In this document: piece by piece, positions 12,510 through 23,408 of the stretch | Layout of the letters: every line of letters starts with the position of its first letter | How positions within the stretch are numbered: the stretch's first letter is position 1 | Assembly: GCA_007449985.2 (NCBI GenBank) | Contig: VIIQ02000582.1 | Coordinates: 399,373 to 463,372 of the forward strand | DNA length: 64,000 nucleotides | Direction: 5' to 3' | From: Desmodesmus armatus | Lineage: Eukaryota; Chlorophyta; Chlorophyceae; Sphaeropleales; Scenedesmaceae | The notes under the pieces: generated by a model | Databases searched by the model: none | What the model was told of the DNA's origin: nothing | Seen by the model: the letters and a program-made list of their open reading frames with translations, nothing else | Program-made: the position numbers and the translations under genes

Positions 12510-13647
12510 ATGCTGGATTCTGACAAGGATGTGGAGGGAGTGGTGGAGGTCACTGACACTGGAGAAGCAGAGGCACCACACCCTGGCAAATGTGAGTGGC
12601 CCCTCCCCTCACCACAGCTTTCTATGACGGATGCAGCCATCAGCTCATATGTATTATTGCAGCAGGCCCCTTCCTGACTTGCTGGCATGTCAAGCAGGAT
12701 GCGTCACACACTTGCAACATGCTGCCTTGCTCCCCATCCCCACCTCCCACCCACTACTCCAGCAGTGCCCCTCCCCTCCCCTCACCACACCTTTCCACCA
12801 TGAATGCATCCATCAGATCATATGGAATATGGCAGCAGGCCCCTTCCTGACTTGCTGGCATGTCAAGCAGAAATTGTGCAGGATGTATCACACGCTTGCA
12901 ACATGCTGTTTTGCTCCCCACCTCCCGCCCATTACATCAGCAGCTGTCCCCTCCCTCTCACTGACCCCCCCCCCCCCCCCCCCCCCGCTGGCTCTGTCCT
13001 ACTCCAGGCAGCTGGTGGATGGCAACAGGCCACATCCTGATTTTGCTGGCATGCGCAGCGGACCGCATCACACATGCAACATGCCGTCGTGCTCCGGAGC
13101 CGTTGGGATCCCACCATCCTTCTATTTCTGCAACGTGCTGTCCTTGCTCTCACACTCACTCCCCCCCCCCCCCCCCCCCCGGGGCTGGCTCTCACCCTAT
13201 TCAGGCAGTTGGTGGATGGCAGCTGGTCACATCCTGACTTTGCCTGCGTATGCAGCAGACTGCGTGACGCATGAAGATGCTGTCTTGTCCCTTCATTCTC
13301 ACTCCCCCGCTCCCCCCCCCTCCCGCGCCCCGCACTTCAGGCAGTTGGTGGATGGCAGCTGGTCACATCCTGACCGTGTTCCTGGGCCCCGGCATCCTGG
13401 CCATGCCCTACATCATGAGCAGGCTGGGCTGGGTGGCCAGCTTGGTAGGGCTGCTGTGCTTCTTCACCCTCACACTGTGGACCAGCAGCATGCTGGCAGA
13501 GGTGTACCAGGTGTGTGTGTGTGTGTGGGGCGGGGGGGGGGGGGGGGGGTGCCGGGGGGGGGGGGGGGGGGGGCGGTGCCGTGCAGGCTGCTGTGCTTCT
13601 TCTGCCTCACACTGTGGACCAGCAGCATGCGAGCAGAGGTGTACCAG

Positions 13648-13678
<31 letters not shown>

Positions 13679-16044
13679 GGCGGGGGGGGGGTGCAGGGGG
13701 AGGGAATCGATGAACAATTTTCAAGGACTGCGAACAAACTCCTGTATCAGCTGCAGGGCTGTGACAACCACACCACACTGTGAAAAAAAACCCTGGCAGG
13801 CAGCCCCACATCAAAGGGCTGCAATCATTGCAGCTGACCCACGGTGGGTCAGATTGCTTACAGCAGTCAGGGCAGGGCCAGCGCTACCAGTTGCAACCGC
13901 AGACTACTAAGGGAGCATTGTACTGCTGCTGGTGTTGCAGGTGGATGGGAAGCGCCATGGACGCTATGGGCTGGCAGTGCACAGCATATTAGGTGAGAAC
14001 ACGTTATACCATCAGGCCTGAATCACAACCCCAAAACCCTAAACTTTGTGCGGTCAAGGCTTGGGCAAGGGTGCAGAGGGTAGCGGGGTTTCAAGCCCAA
14101 CTGCCGCACTGGCAGTTCATCCTGAATGGCAGGCTGCCCAAGGCCCCACAGGGATGAAGGGATGATGAAGTGTACAGTTGCTGCAGACGGTTGCTGCGTA
14201 CCTGCGATGCAATGCATGTATGGCTGCATATCTGCCAGGGCAGGGGAGGTGGAATCCGAACCCCTGACTTCTTTACTTTGCCCTGGAGCTTTACTTTGCC
14301 CTGGAGTCAGCCTTGAAAGGGGGGGTGCAAGCAGGAAGCTTGCTGCTGTGTGCCACAGATGGCACTGGCCAGCAAGCCAAGGGCTCATGAGGGTTTCCCT
14401 AGAGCCTATCACTTGAAGTGGCCACAAGGCTCTTGGGGCAACAGTTTGGATAGCAACGGCAGACGCCTGCTGCAAGGTGTTCGGCTGCTGCCGCTGCTGC
14501 GGCTGACAAATGATTTGATCAAATTAAATGGAAGTTACACCTGTAGCTATATACATATGCATATAGCTGACACATTTGTTGTTCCACCGCAATGCTACGG
14601 CTGATGTTGCCGCCACTGCCACTGCCATTGCTGCCGCACTGCACGTCCCTCTCGATTGCAGGCAAGAAGCACGGCCTCTTCATGGTCTTGTCCCAGCACA
14701 TCAACCTGGTGCTCGCCAACATCGGCTTCCAAATAGCAGCAGCAGACGCCTACCACACCATGTTGCCACTGCTGTTGCTGCTGCTGCTGCCGCTGCTGCT
14801 GCAGCTGCTGACACATGGTCTTTGGCCGCACTGCTAGGCTCACGCTGCGCCGCTGCCACTGCTGCCAAACTGCAACTGCAGGCAAGAAGCACGGCCTCTT
14901 CATGGTCCTATCTCAGCACATCAACCTGGTGCTCACTAACATATATAAAATATAATATAACATCGGCTTCCAAATAGCAGCAGCAGGCGCCTGCCGCACC
15001 ATGTTGCCACTGCTGTTGCTGTTTGTGCTGCAGCTGCGGACGCATTTGTTCTTCCACCGCAATGCTACGGCTGATGTTGCCGCCACTGCCACTGCCATTG
15101 CTGCCACACTGCCACTGCCACTGCCACTGCCACTGCCACTGCCACTGCCACTGCCACTGCCACTGCCACTGCCACTGCCACTGCCACTGCCACTGCCACT
15201 GCCATTGCTGCCACACTGCAACTGCAGGCAAGAAGCACGGCCTCTTCATGGTCCTCTCCCAGCACATCAACCTGGTGCTCGGCAATATAGGCTTCCAGAT
15301 AGCAGCAGCAGACGCCTGCCGCACCATGTCGTTGCTGCTGCCGCCGCTGCCGTTGCTGCTGCCGCCGCCGCCGCCGCTGCTGCTGCTGCTGCTGCTGCTG
15401 CTGCCGCTGCCGCTGCCGCTGCCGCTGCCGCTGCCGCTGCCGCTGCCGCTGCCGCTGCCGCTGCCGCTGCCGCTGCCGCTGCCGCTGCCGCTGCCGCTGC
15501 CGCTGCCGCTGCCGCTGCCGCTGCCGCTGCCGCTGCCGCTGCCGCTGCCGCTGCCGCTGCCGCTGCCGCTGCCGCTGCCGCTGCCGCTGCCGCTGCCGCT
15601 GCCGCTGCCGCTGCCGCTGCCGCTGCCGCTGCCGCTGCCGCTGCCGCTGCCGCTGCCGCCGCCGCCGCCGCCGCCGCCGCCGCTGCAGCCGCCGCAGCCG
15701 CTGCCGCAGCCGCTGCCGCTGCCGCTGCCGCCGCCGCCGCCGCTGCCGCAGCCGCTGCCGCCGCCGCTGCCGCCGCCGCTGCCGCCGCCGCTGCCGCCGC
15801 CGCTGCCGCCGCCCCTGCCACTGCCACTGCCACTGCCACTGCCACTGCCACTGCCACTGCCACTGCCACTGCCATTGCTGCCACACTGCAACTGCAGGCA
15901 AGAAGCACGGCCTCTTCATGGTCCTCTCCCAGCACATCAACCTGGTGCTCGGCAATATAGGCTTCCAGATAGCAGCAGCAGACGCCTGCCGCACCATGTC
16001 GTTGCTGCTGCCGCCGCTGCCGTTGCTGCTGCCGCCGCCGCCGC

Positions 16045-16081
<37 letters not shown>

Positions 16082-18778
16082 GCTGCCGCTGCCGCTGCCG
16101 CTGCCGCTGCCGCTGCCGCTGCCGCTGCCGCTGCCGCTGCCGCTGCCGCTGCCGCTGCCGCTGCCGCTGCCGCTGCCGCTGCCGCTGCCGCTGCCGCTGC
16201 CGCTGCCGCTGCCGCTGCCGCTGCCGCTGCCGCTGCCGCTGCCGCTGCCGCTGCCGCTGCCGCTGCCGCTGCCGCTGCCGCTGCCGCTGCCGCTGCCGCT
16301 GCCGCTGCCGCTGCCGCTGCCGCTGCCGCTGCCGCTGCCGCTGCCGCTGCCGCTGCCGCTGCCGCTGCCGCTGCCGCTGCCGCTGCCGCTGCCGCTGCCG
16401 CTGCCGCTGCCGCTGCCGCCGCCGCCGCCGCCGCCGCTGCCGCCGCCGCTGCCGCTGCCGCTGCCGCTGCCGCTGCCGCTGCCGCTGCCGCTGCCGCTGC
16501 CGCTGCCGCTGCCGCTGCCGCCGCCGCTGCCGCTGCCGCTGCCGCTGCCGCCGCTGCTGCTGCTGCTGCTGCTGCTGCTCGGACACAATCCTTCTTTGCC
16601 CGCAATGCTACTGCTCATGCTGCCGCCGCTGATACTGCTGCCACACTGCAACCGCAGGGAAGAAGCACGGCCTCTTCATGGTCCTCTCCCAGCACATCAA
16701 CCTGGTGCTCGCCAACATCGGCTTCCAAATAGCAGCAGCAGACGCCTGCCGCACCATCGCACGCACTGTATGTCGCATCAACGGTACCTCAGCAGGGAAG
16801 TGCTGGGCCAGCCAGCCTGTGCTGACTGTTGTGGTAGGCGGCGTGCAGCTGCTGCTGTCGCAGATGCGGAACCTGCAGGCGGCGCGGGTGACGTCTGCTG
16901 TGGGTGGTGTTGCTGCTGTGGTGTACTGTGCGATAACATTCGCGCTGGCTGCCTCACGGGTGAGTTGGCTTCCTCACGGGTGAGTCACAAATGTGTTTGT
17001 CTTTCAGCGTGCAGCAATGGTCCCCTGGTATGCAAGTTATTTTCCTGGTGTGCAAGTCTGTGGCAGCAGGGTTGCTGAATGTCCATGGAGTGGCCAGAAG
17101 TATGGTTTGTCTGTTCAAGCCTGAGCATCACCAACTGTGTTGGTCACCAACAATTGCGAGGCACCTTCAAGCAATTGTCCAAGGTCAGGGCCTGGCCATG
17201 TTGCACTAGTACTTCCAGCAGTGTTAGCAGGACAAATCTGCCGACCATGTGGTGCTTTTCCATGCTGTGCAGGTTGGCAACAAGCTAGGTACTGTGGCTG
17301 GCTATGAGGCACCAACGGCTGCCAAGGTGTGTTACACTCACAACACAGGCTGTCCCATGCAACACCTGCTAGACAACCACCCCAGCGGCAATCTGTGCTG
17401 CTATTGCAACACGCCATTGCATGGCATGTTGCTGCTTGACAAGAGCATGGCAAGATATTGCAAGCAATTCACATGCAATCAGCAAAACTTTCCAGACACA
17501 TTGCTGCCTTCCCTGCTGCAGGTGTTGTCAGCTTTCAACGCATTGGGGGCCATTGGCTTTGGTCTCAAGTGAGCAAATCGGTGTCGGTACCTCCAGCCTC
17601 AGCACAGCATCAAGTCCAGTCGTCTGGACTGCCGTTTTATGCAAGCCTTCTACATGTGTGACACGCAAGCTTTGGTCCCATCTCCAACAGAGCCCAGTCA
17701 GTCATTCAGTCAGCAGTAGCACCCTGTTGCTGCCGCCGACACCGCCGCTGCCACTGCTGCCGCTGCCGCTGCCGCTGCTGCCGCTGCCGCTGCCGCTGCC
17801 GCTGCCGCTGCCGCTGCCGCTGCCGCTGCCGCTGCTGCTGCTGCTGCTGCTGACCTGCAGTGCTCCCATCATCACGTTGGAGGTCACTGACACCCTGAAG
17901 CAGCCCCCAGCAGCAGCAACGTCAATGAAAAAGAGCTTGCGGCTAGGCCTAGGCAGCTGCCTGGTGCTGTTTACAGTTGGGGGTGTACTGGGCTATCTGG
18001 CACTGGGCAATGCTGTAGAGGGCAGCTTTCTGCTGGCGTTTGAAGACAGTGCACCTGCCTGGGTGCTTGTGCTGGGCAGTTTGATGGTGGTACTCAACAT
18101 GATGCCTGCCTACCAGGTAAAGCCGTCTGCATGCTCACGCCGTGATGTCAGTGTTGCCGTCCTGATGGGGTCGGTTCAACATGCGACACTGCTGCCTTTC
18201 AGCCTCATGACATGCTTAGCTGTCGTGCAGGTCCATGACCATGTGTTAGGCCTGGTACCACTGTGGCACAAGCCAGAGGGGGTGAATGCGTGGTAAGGGC
18301 TTGTCAACCCATCCCTGAACCCAACTGTATCTGTCTTGTGCTTTGTCTGCAGGTTTGCTGTCAGCCCTGTTTTGCTGCTGTGGAGGCCGGCCTTGAAAGC
18401 AGCCGGTGCTGCAGTGGCAGCACCCAGAATGACAGTCCCGCTATATGCAGCAAAGGAAGAGCGGGAAATTCACGCAGGATTTGGTTTGCATCGCTGGCTT
18501 TCCGCTGCGCATATGTCGCTTTTACGACGCTGGTGGCTGCTGCGCTGCCTTTTTTCGCAGTTATTCTAGGCCTTGTCGCTGCTTTGACGTTCTATCAAAC
18601 AGCCGTGTTGTACCCTGTGCTGCTGCATCGCGCTGTTTACCCGCGCAAGCGCGGCGGTGTTGTGTTGACCAACGCAGTGCTGTTGGTTGCAGCCGCTGTC
18701 ATGGCCTTGGTGGTCGTGGGATCGGTGGCAGTCATTGCCATGAGTGCGACCAAGTTGAGCCCTTTCAAAACACGGTGA
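12510..18778 (+). CDS. AAAP-family amino acid permease (amino acid/auxin permease type)
   Basis: Proton-coupled amino acid transporter, complete as eight exons with consistent phases: 12510-12591, 13341-13510, 13941-13992, 16658-16959, 17273-17326, 17522-17568, 17861-18116, 18353-18778 (TGA), giving 462 residues, a normal family length. The start ATG gives a short acidic cytosolic tail (MLDSDKDVEGVVEVTD). TM1 carries the family signature (AAGHILTVFLGPGILAMPY, then MSRLGW). Later helices are LSQHINLVLANIGFQIA, VLSAFNALGAIGFGL, SLRLGLGSCLVLFTVGGVLG and VLGSLMVVLNMMPAYQ, then QPCFAAVE and a C-terminal block (AYVAFTTLVAAALPFFAVI; FYQTAVLYPVLLHRAVYPRK). Membrane location is expected; the substrate cannot be assigned from sequence. 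Intron 3 is 2.7 kb and dominated by hexanucleotide repeats and exon copies. Confidence 0.9.
12650..13400 (+). repeat. Copies of AAAP exon-2 head in intron 1
   Basis: Segments resembling the acceptor and start of exon 2 (GCAGTTGGTGGATGGCAGC then CATCCTGAC) occur at about 12660, 12830, 13007 and 13204, and as the true exon at 13341. The last two decoys are each preceded by a long poly-C tract (from about 12966 and 13150); the two most upstream are more diverged. Confidence 0.8.
13537..13695 (+). repeat. Duplicated AAAP exon-2 tail and donor with GT/poly-G tracts
   Basis: The last ~65 bp of exon 2, including the donor and the following GT run, is repeated at about 13587-13660. The two donors are each followed by (GT)n and then long poly-G tracts. 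Confidence 0.85.
15109..15204 (+). repeat. (CTGCCA)n hexanucleotide microsatellite
   Basis: About 16 uninterrupted units in intron 3 of the permease gene. A second tract of the same hexamer lies at 15819-15876. Confidence 0.95.
15402..15658 (+). repeat. (CTGCCG)n hexanucleotide microsatellite, tract 1
   Basis: About 43 near-perfect units, continuing into degenerate GCC/GCT repeats to about 15815. Long ORFs over it on both strands are translated repeat (poly-Ala, Pro-Leu, Gln-Arg, Ser-Gly) and not genes. Confidence 0.95.
16078..16560 (+). repeat. (CTGCCG)n hexanucleotide microsatellite, tract 2
   Basis: About 57 perfect units to 16418, then interrupted repeats to about 16560. It lies inside the unit that duplicated exon-4 head copy 4. 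A related tract (17758-17834) sits in intron 6. Confidence 0.95.
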
Positions 18779-19513
18779 CTTTTTGCTTGGCGGGGTTGGC
18801 AACAGCTCAAGATGGTACCTTGTGGTACATTCAACAACTGCAGACGCTCCTACCAGGCTGGCTAGGGTAAGGGAGGCCTTGCCAGCAGCCAGCAGCAGTG
18901 CTGCGCGTGTGCTATATCAGCATCATTGAAAGTAACCAAGGTTTGCCTAGTCAGGTTGTATTGATAGCAGCTCTCGGCTTGCAAAGTGTGGTTCCTTGCC
19001 AGCTGACTGCGGCAGTGACCCAGGCCAACGGCAACGCATGCGCCACTGTATCAAATCACAGGCATCTGCATTGCTCAAGGACTTGCTGCAGTGCACAGTG
19101 TTGCCGCAAGGGCCTTGTGATGAGGGCCCTGGCCCTGGGCACTCAGTGCACTGAGTACATGCCAGTCAGGTCCTGTCGGGTGCTGAGCCTTTGCTGCAAC
19201 TTGCCCACATTCTGTTCTGCTGGCAGCCACACTTGTGCGTGTGGATCAAATGCCAGGTTCAGGCCCGAGCACGGTGCTGTACATGTGTCAAGTTCGAAGA
19301 GATATGGAAGCCAGCAACTGGGCGAACTGCTGCCAACATTGCAATAACAGCAGGCCGTACGAAAAGATGACACTGGCCAGCAGGTACCAAAGTGGATATG
19401 CATGCGCATGCTATGCGCATGCCAAGTGCACGAAATGCACGCAAGGCAGGAGGCTGCTTGCTCCTGTCAGTAATGAGAACTTGAAGCGCACTCGGTGGCT
19501 GATCATGACACCT
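18779..19513. other. Gene-poor stretch after AAAP gene
   Basis: Presumed 3' UTR and intergenic DNA. No conserved coding segment seen on either strand. Confidence 0.4.
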
Positions 19514-19793
19514 GGGGGTCCACCACAAACCTAAGACAGGGGGGGGGGGGGGGGGACGCACAGCCTATTCATCGGAGGGGGGGGAAGGGGTCAATAGGAG
19601 AACGAGCCAATCTTTCGGAGGGGGGAAGGGGTGCAGCGGCCTGTCCCAGGGGGGCAGCAGCAGTACCTAACAACAGCCTAAAACCGACACGGGGGGAGGG
19701 GTCTGTGCGCCAAACAGCCTGAAATTGACACAGGGGGAGAGGTTGAAGCATATTTGGCGTCCCCCCCTGGTCTTAGGTTTGTGGTGGACCCCC
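19514..19793. mobile_element. 280-bp TIR element (MITE-like)
   Basis: Perfect 24-bp inverted termini at 19514-19537 and 19770-19793, beginning GGGGGTCCACCACAAACC. The interior is G-rich (several GGGGGG runs) and non-coding. No clear target-site duplication is visible. Size, termini and lack of coding capacity fit a nonautonomous DNA transposon or a foldback element. Confidence 0.75.
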
Positions 19794-21301
19794 TGCTCAC
19801 TGTCAGTGGTGTCATATGATGCATGACATTGATGATCACTAGCTAGTTATCATCCACTGCCCACTTGGCAGGTGAACCACTGCCAAGACACATAAAGTTT
19901 ATGCTCTGCAGTCTTGAACCACGATGCACGACCTTCGTCAGTGCAAACCACGCAGCACGCGGGCTTTGCAAGTGCTGCCCTTCCACTGACCTTCCTGTTT
20001 CATAACAGTCAGGCCGTTTTTCTTGTAGGTCCCACAACACATCACTTTTGTAGAACAGCCGTTAGGTACAAGCTGCTGGTTTTGAAGCTCTCGTACTTTG
20101 TGGTCTGCAAGGTCCTTCACACATCCTGAACTGTTGAGTTGAGCAATCTCCATGTGTTCCACTGCAAGCTGTCTTATGCAAAGCAAAAGCAAATCAACAG
20201 GATTTCATGACACCTCAGACGCTGCTGGCATGCTGCTGGAGTCTTGTACCGGCAGCACTTGCACACAGCTGCTGTTGGTGTTCAGTTGGCCTTCCCACTG
20301 TGATCAGACAGCTAGAGGTCAGCAGACTGCTGCTGCAAGGCTTGAAACGCCGATGGAAACGGCTTTCGAAAGCTGCACGTGGACCTGGGTGCCAGCTCAG
20401 CTGTCCAGTGGACAGGCAGGACCCCTGCTGCTGGTGAGCGATGGTTGGTAACTGACATGACAGCATGTGCTTTCTCCAGATCACCACACTAATGGCCAGT
20501 CTAGCCAGGAGCATTTGTGTGCCGGTTTTTGCAGCTGTTTCTTGATGTTGTTACAGCTGCCTCCATGACCTTGCAGTGGTCATTGCATGGCTGCCGCGTT
20601 GCATTGCATTGATTGTGCTGGGTTGTTGGCAGGAGGCGGAGGGGGGGGGGGTCTTCTCCATAATAATTTCCTTAAACCAATGGCATGGTGGTTCTCAACA
20701 CCCCCTTGAACATAAGGTTTAACCTGGTATGCCTCAAGCAGCCCCCCCCCCCCGCCCCCCTTCGTACCGAGCAACTGACAGTTTGGTGAGTGGTGGTGGT
20801 GTCTTGACATGGTACTGGTGGGGGGTTGGGGTGAGAAGGAGGAGACGGGGGTGCAAACTGGACATACCTACTGTTGGCCCTTGGCCTTCCAACTCAACAG
20901 CCTCCAAGCCACCAAGCCACCATTCACAGTGCTGAGCCCAGCAGCAGGTGGCCCAGCAGGATTGTTAGCTGCAGGACTCGGCCGGTCGCCTAACGCTCCT
21001 ACAACAGTACTGGTACAAGCCCCCTCAAAACAGCAGGGGGAAATCGGGTGCAGTTAGGAACATAGTTTTAGCGATACACAAGCTGTGCAGCTCGGCTACT
21101 TACAAGCAGCGCAGCCGTTGAGCAGCAGCCCCCCCCCCCCCCCCCCCCCCGCCCGCGGGCACCCAGTTGGGCAGGGTGCTTGCCTTGGTATGGCTGTCAC
21201 CCACCGCACTGCTGCGCAGGGTGCAAATGTTGGTTGAGCCATCTACAGCCGCTGACTTTCAGCAGTGCAGCAGCATGACATCCGTTGCAGCAGCAACAGC
21301 A

Positions 21302-21333
<32 letters not shown>

Positions 21334-21682
21334 GCATGGGTGTCCAGCTCGACGAGACCCCTGAGGAGGCTCAGTCCTGCAGGACACAGCAAAGCAGGGT
21401 CAGCTTCTGAAGCGGCTTCAGCAGCGAGCCATGGAGTAGTGGCCAAGCCAGCAGTAGGGGTGTGGGCCTGAGGCTGTTCAGCAGTTGGCCTGTGCTGCGC
21501 AGCGCGGCTATCTGGACGTGCTAAGATTATGCAGACATCACATGAGGTGAGCTGTGTTGGTGTGTTTCTACCTTTTGGTTGGGCTGGACCGGCAGTGCGG
21601 CTGGGTAGCAAGTGTGGTCGCCACTCTTGGTGGGGGGTGGGGGTGGGGGGAGGGGGGGTGGGGTGGGGGGGGGGGGGGGGGT

Positions 21683-21715
<33 letters not shown>

Positions 21716-21910
21716 TAGGTGGATGGCAAAGAGTGCATTTGACACTGTGGACGCCTGTGAACCCAGCTGTAGGGTGAAGTGTCTTTCCCAGGAACTGTAC
21801 CTGTGCCCCCCCCCCCCCGGGGGACACAGGGGCAACAAGACCGTGAGCAGTGGAGACCATGCTACCGCTGGAAAAGGTAGCAGATAGCATAATTCTCCCA
21901 CCTCACTTGC
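19794..21910. other. Low-information region with homopolymer tracts; no firm gene
   Basis: Contains poly-C (about 20742-20760, 21130-21150) and a long G-rich tract (21632-21714). A fragment near 21483-21535 reads ACAAQRGYLDVLRLCR, which resembles part of an ankyrin repeat on the + strand, but I find no further repeats in phase and do not call a gene. A short motif at 20716-20740 recurs at 742-766 and, inverted, at 2021-2039. Confidence 0.4.
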
Positions 21911-21913
21911 GTT

Positions 21914-21986
21914 CTACATTATTAATACCTACATTATTACCTACATTACCAAGGTTGACATTACCTACATTATTACCTACATTATG
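21914..21986 (+). repeat. 12-bp minisatellite (TTACCTACATTA)
   Basis: About five degenerate units, AT-rich in contrast to the surroundings. Confidence 0.8.
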
Positions 21987-23408
21987 CGACACTGGGTTTT
22001 GGGGGTTTCGGCGAGGCACAGGAAGCCATTGACCCTGCTGATATGCTCGATACGCTGTTTTCGTGACCGACTTTGCCCATCCCATCACAACTGGCTGTTT
22101 CAACCCGTATTCACGCTTACAAGGCTTGCACCCATGTAACGCTCTGGAGCCACTGAGTCCCTGGTGAGGTTTCCATTGGCTAGTAGTGTTTGATTTAAGT
22201 GTGTGCGCGACATGCGACAGCAGCTAGTGCTGCACAGGCACCAAAGGGATCGGAACTGATTGAGGTCGCTTCGCCTCTGTCGGTGCCTGTTCCTGCATGG
22301 AGGCCGTCCTGTCCGATCAAACTGCGCAACATTAACTCATGACTCCTGCTATCTGCTGTGTGCAGCATCCTTACACGCCATACCCTTTGCCAAGCCAGCT
22401 ACTGTGCACAGGTGGTTTTTGGCCAGCACCATACGCCACACCCTCCATTACAGGCAAGACCCAACCCAGATGTTATGATCTACTATATCACCATTTATTT
22501 AGCGTGCCAGTTGCCTTAGTGCAGCGTCAACGCTCCAGCCAGCACATCGCCAGTTGGGGTGCCCCTGCATGGAGACCCTCTGGCTTCCTGCCAAGCAGCG
22601 CTCTAGGCAATGTTTGGCTCACAATGACTTTTGCGGATACAATTGAAGCACTTGCACTGCCCCATCAAGACTCCACCCTTCTCAGTGCTGATGGCCATGT
22701 GTTCATGCTTGCAGGCGACCTGCGCTGCAGCTGTCAGCTGACACCTCAACCGCCAGCGCCCGAGCTATATACCTGCCATAACGCACTCAGCAGGGCCTGG
22801 CTACACAAGTGAGTCTGCAGTCGATAGCAGCCCATCCTGTGGGCCCACAAACAACTGTGGAGGGCCCATGCATACCAGCATGCTAGCTGCGCACGTGATC
22901 AAGCTGACAGCTGATCCCATCACGGCTCCCAGGCGCGCTGAGCGCCGTCTGCTTTCCATGGCTGGGCGGGCCCAAGCTTGGGACGAAGTCTGTCAGTCGT
23001 TTCGAGATAGCACGCACGCACAGATGCTGCAGCAACAGCAATCCTTCTCAAGGCAAGTGATCCTGTCTGCCCTGGCTCCCGTTGCTATGCAGACATCACC
23101 AGGCGTGCACTGTCCCTCTGCGCTGAAGCATGGAGCCTGCCCCTGCACAACCAGCTACTGGGGCAGGCGCTGCCCTTCCACGCCCAGGTACTGGCTTCTA
23201 CCTGCCTCTTTACGGCCGCACAACCGCTGCGCTGGCAACCAGGCCCACACAGCCCAGCAGCAACACACAGCAGACAGGCCGAAGGTCCCGATCCTGCGGC
23301 AGTCGGCGCAGCAGTGCAGGCAGAGGTGTGCGTGGTGATGCGCAGCATTGTGGTGGTGCCCAGCGCGCAGGTTGAGCAGTGTGAGTGGCGCAGGGTTGCG
23401 TTCCCAGG

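Larger units (their letters stand above)
14640..16740 (+). repeat. Five copies of AAAP exon-4 head in intron 3
   Basis: Acceptor plus about 90 bp encoding KKHGLFMVLSQHINLVL and IGFQIAAADA. Copies start at 14662, 14882, 15228, 15898 and, as the real exon, 16658, so spacing grows (220, 346, 670, 760 bp) as hexanucleotide tracts expand between copies. Copies 1-4 diverge after the alanine-rich stretch. Confidence 0.9.

Noticed and set aside
12631..13713. 360-codon Pro/Cys-rich ORF
   Set aside because: Runs through poly-C/poly-G tracts and several exon-head copies; the permease model in another frame explains the region.
15001..16732. Very long ORFs on both strands (poly-Ala, Pro-Leu, Gln-Arg, Ser-Gly)
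   Set aside because: They are translations of CTGCCA/CTGCCG hexanucleotide repeats inside an intron; a period divisible by three keeps all frames open.
18231..18292. Candidate permease exon (VHDHVLGLVPLWHKPEGV)
   Set aside because: Splicing 18116 directly to 18353 gives PAYQVCCQPCFAAVE in the frame of the C-terminal helices, matching the family; including this segment shifts the last exon out of frame.
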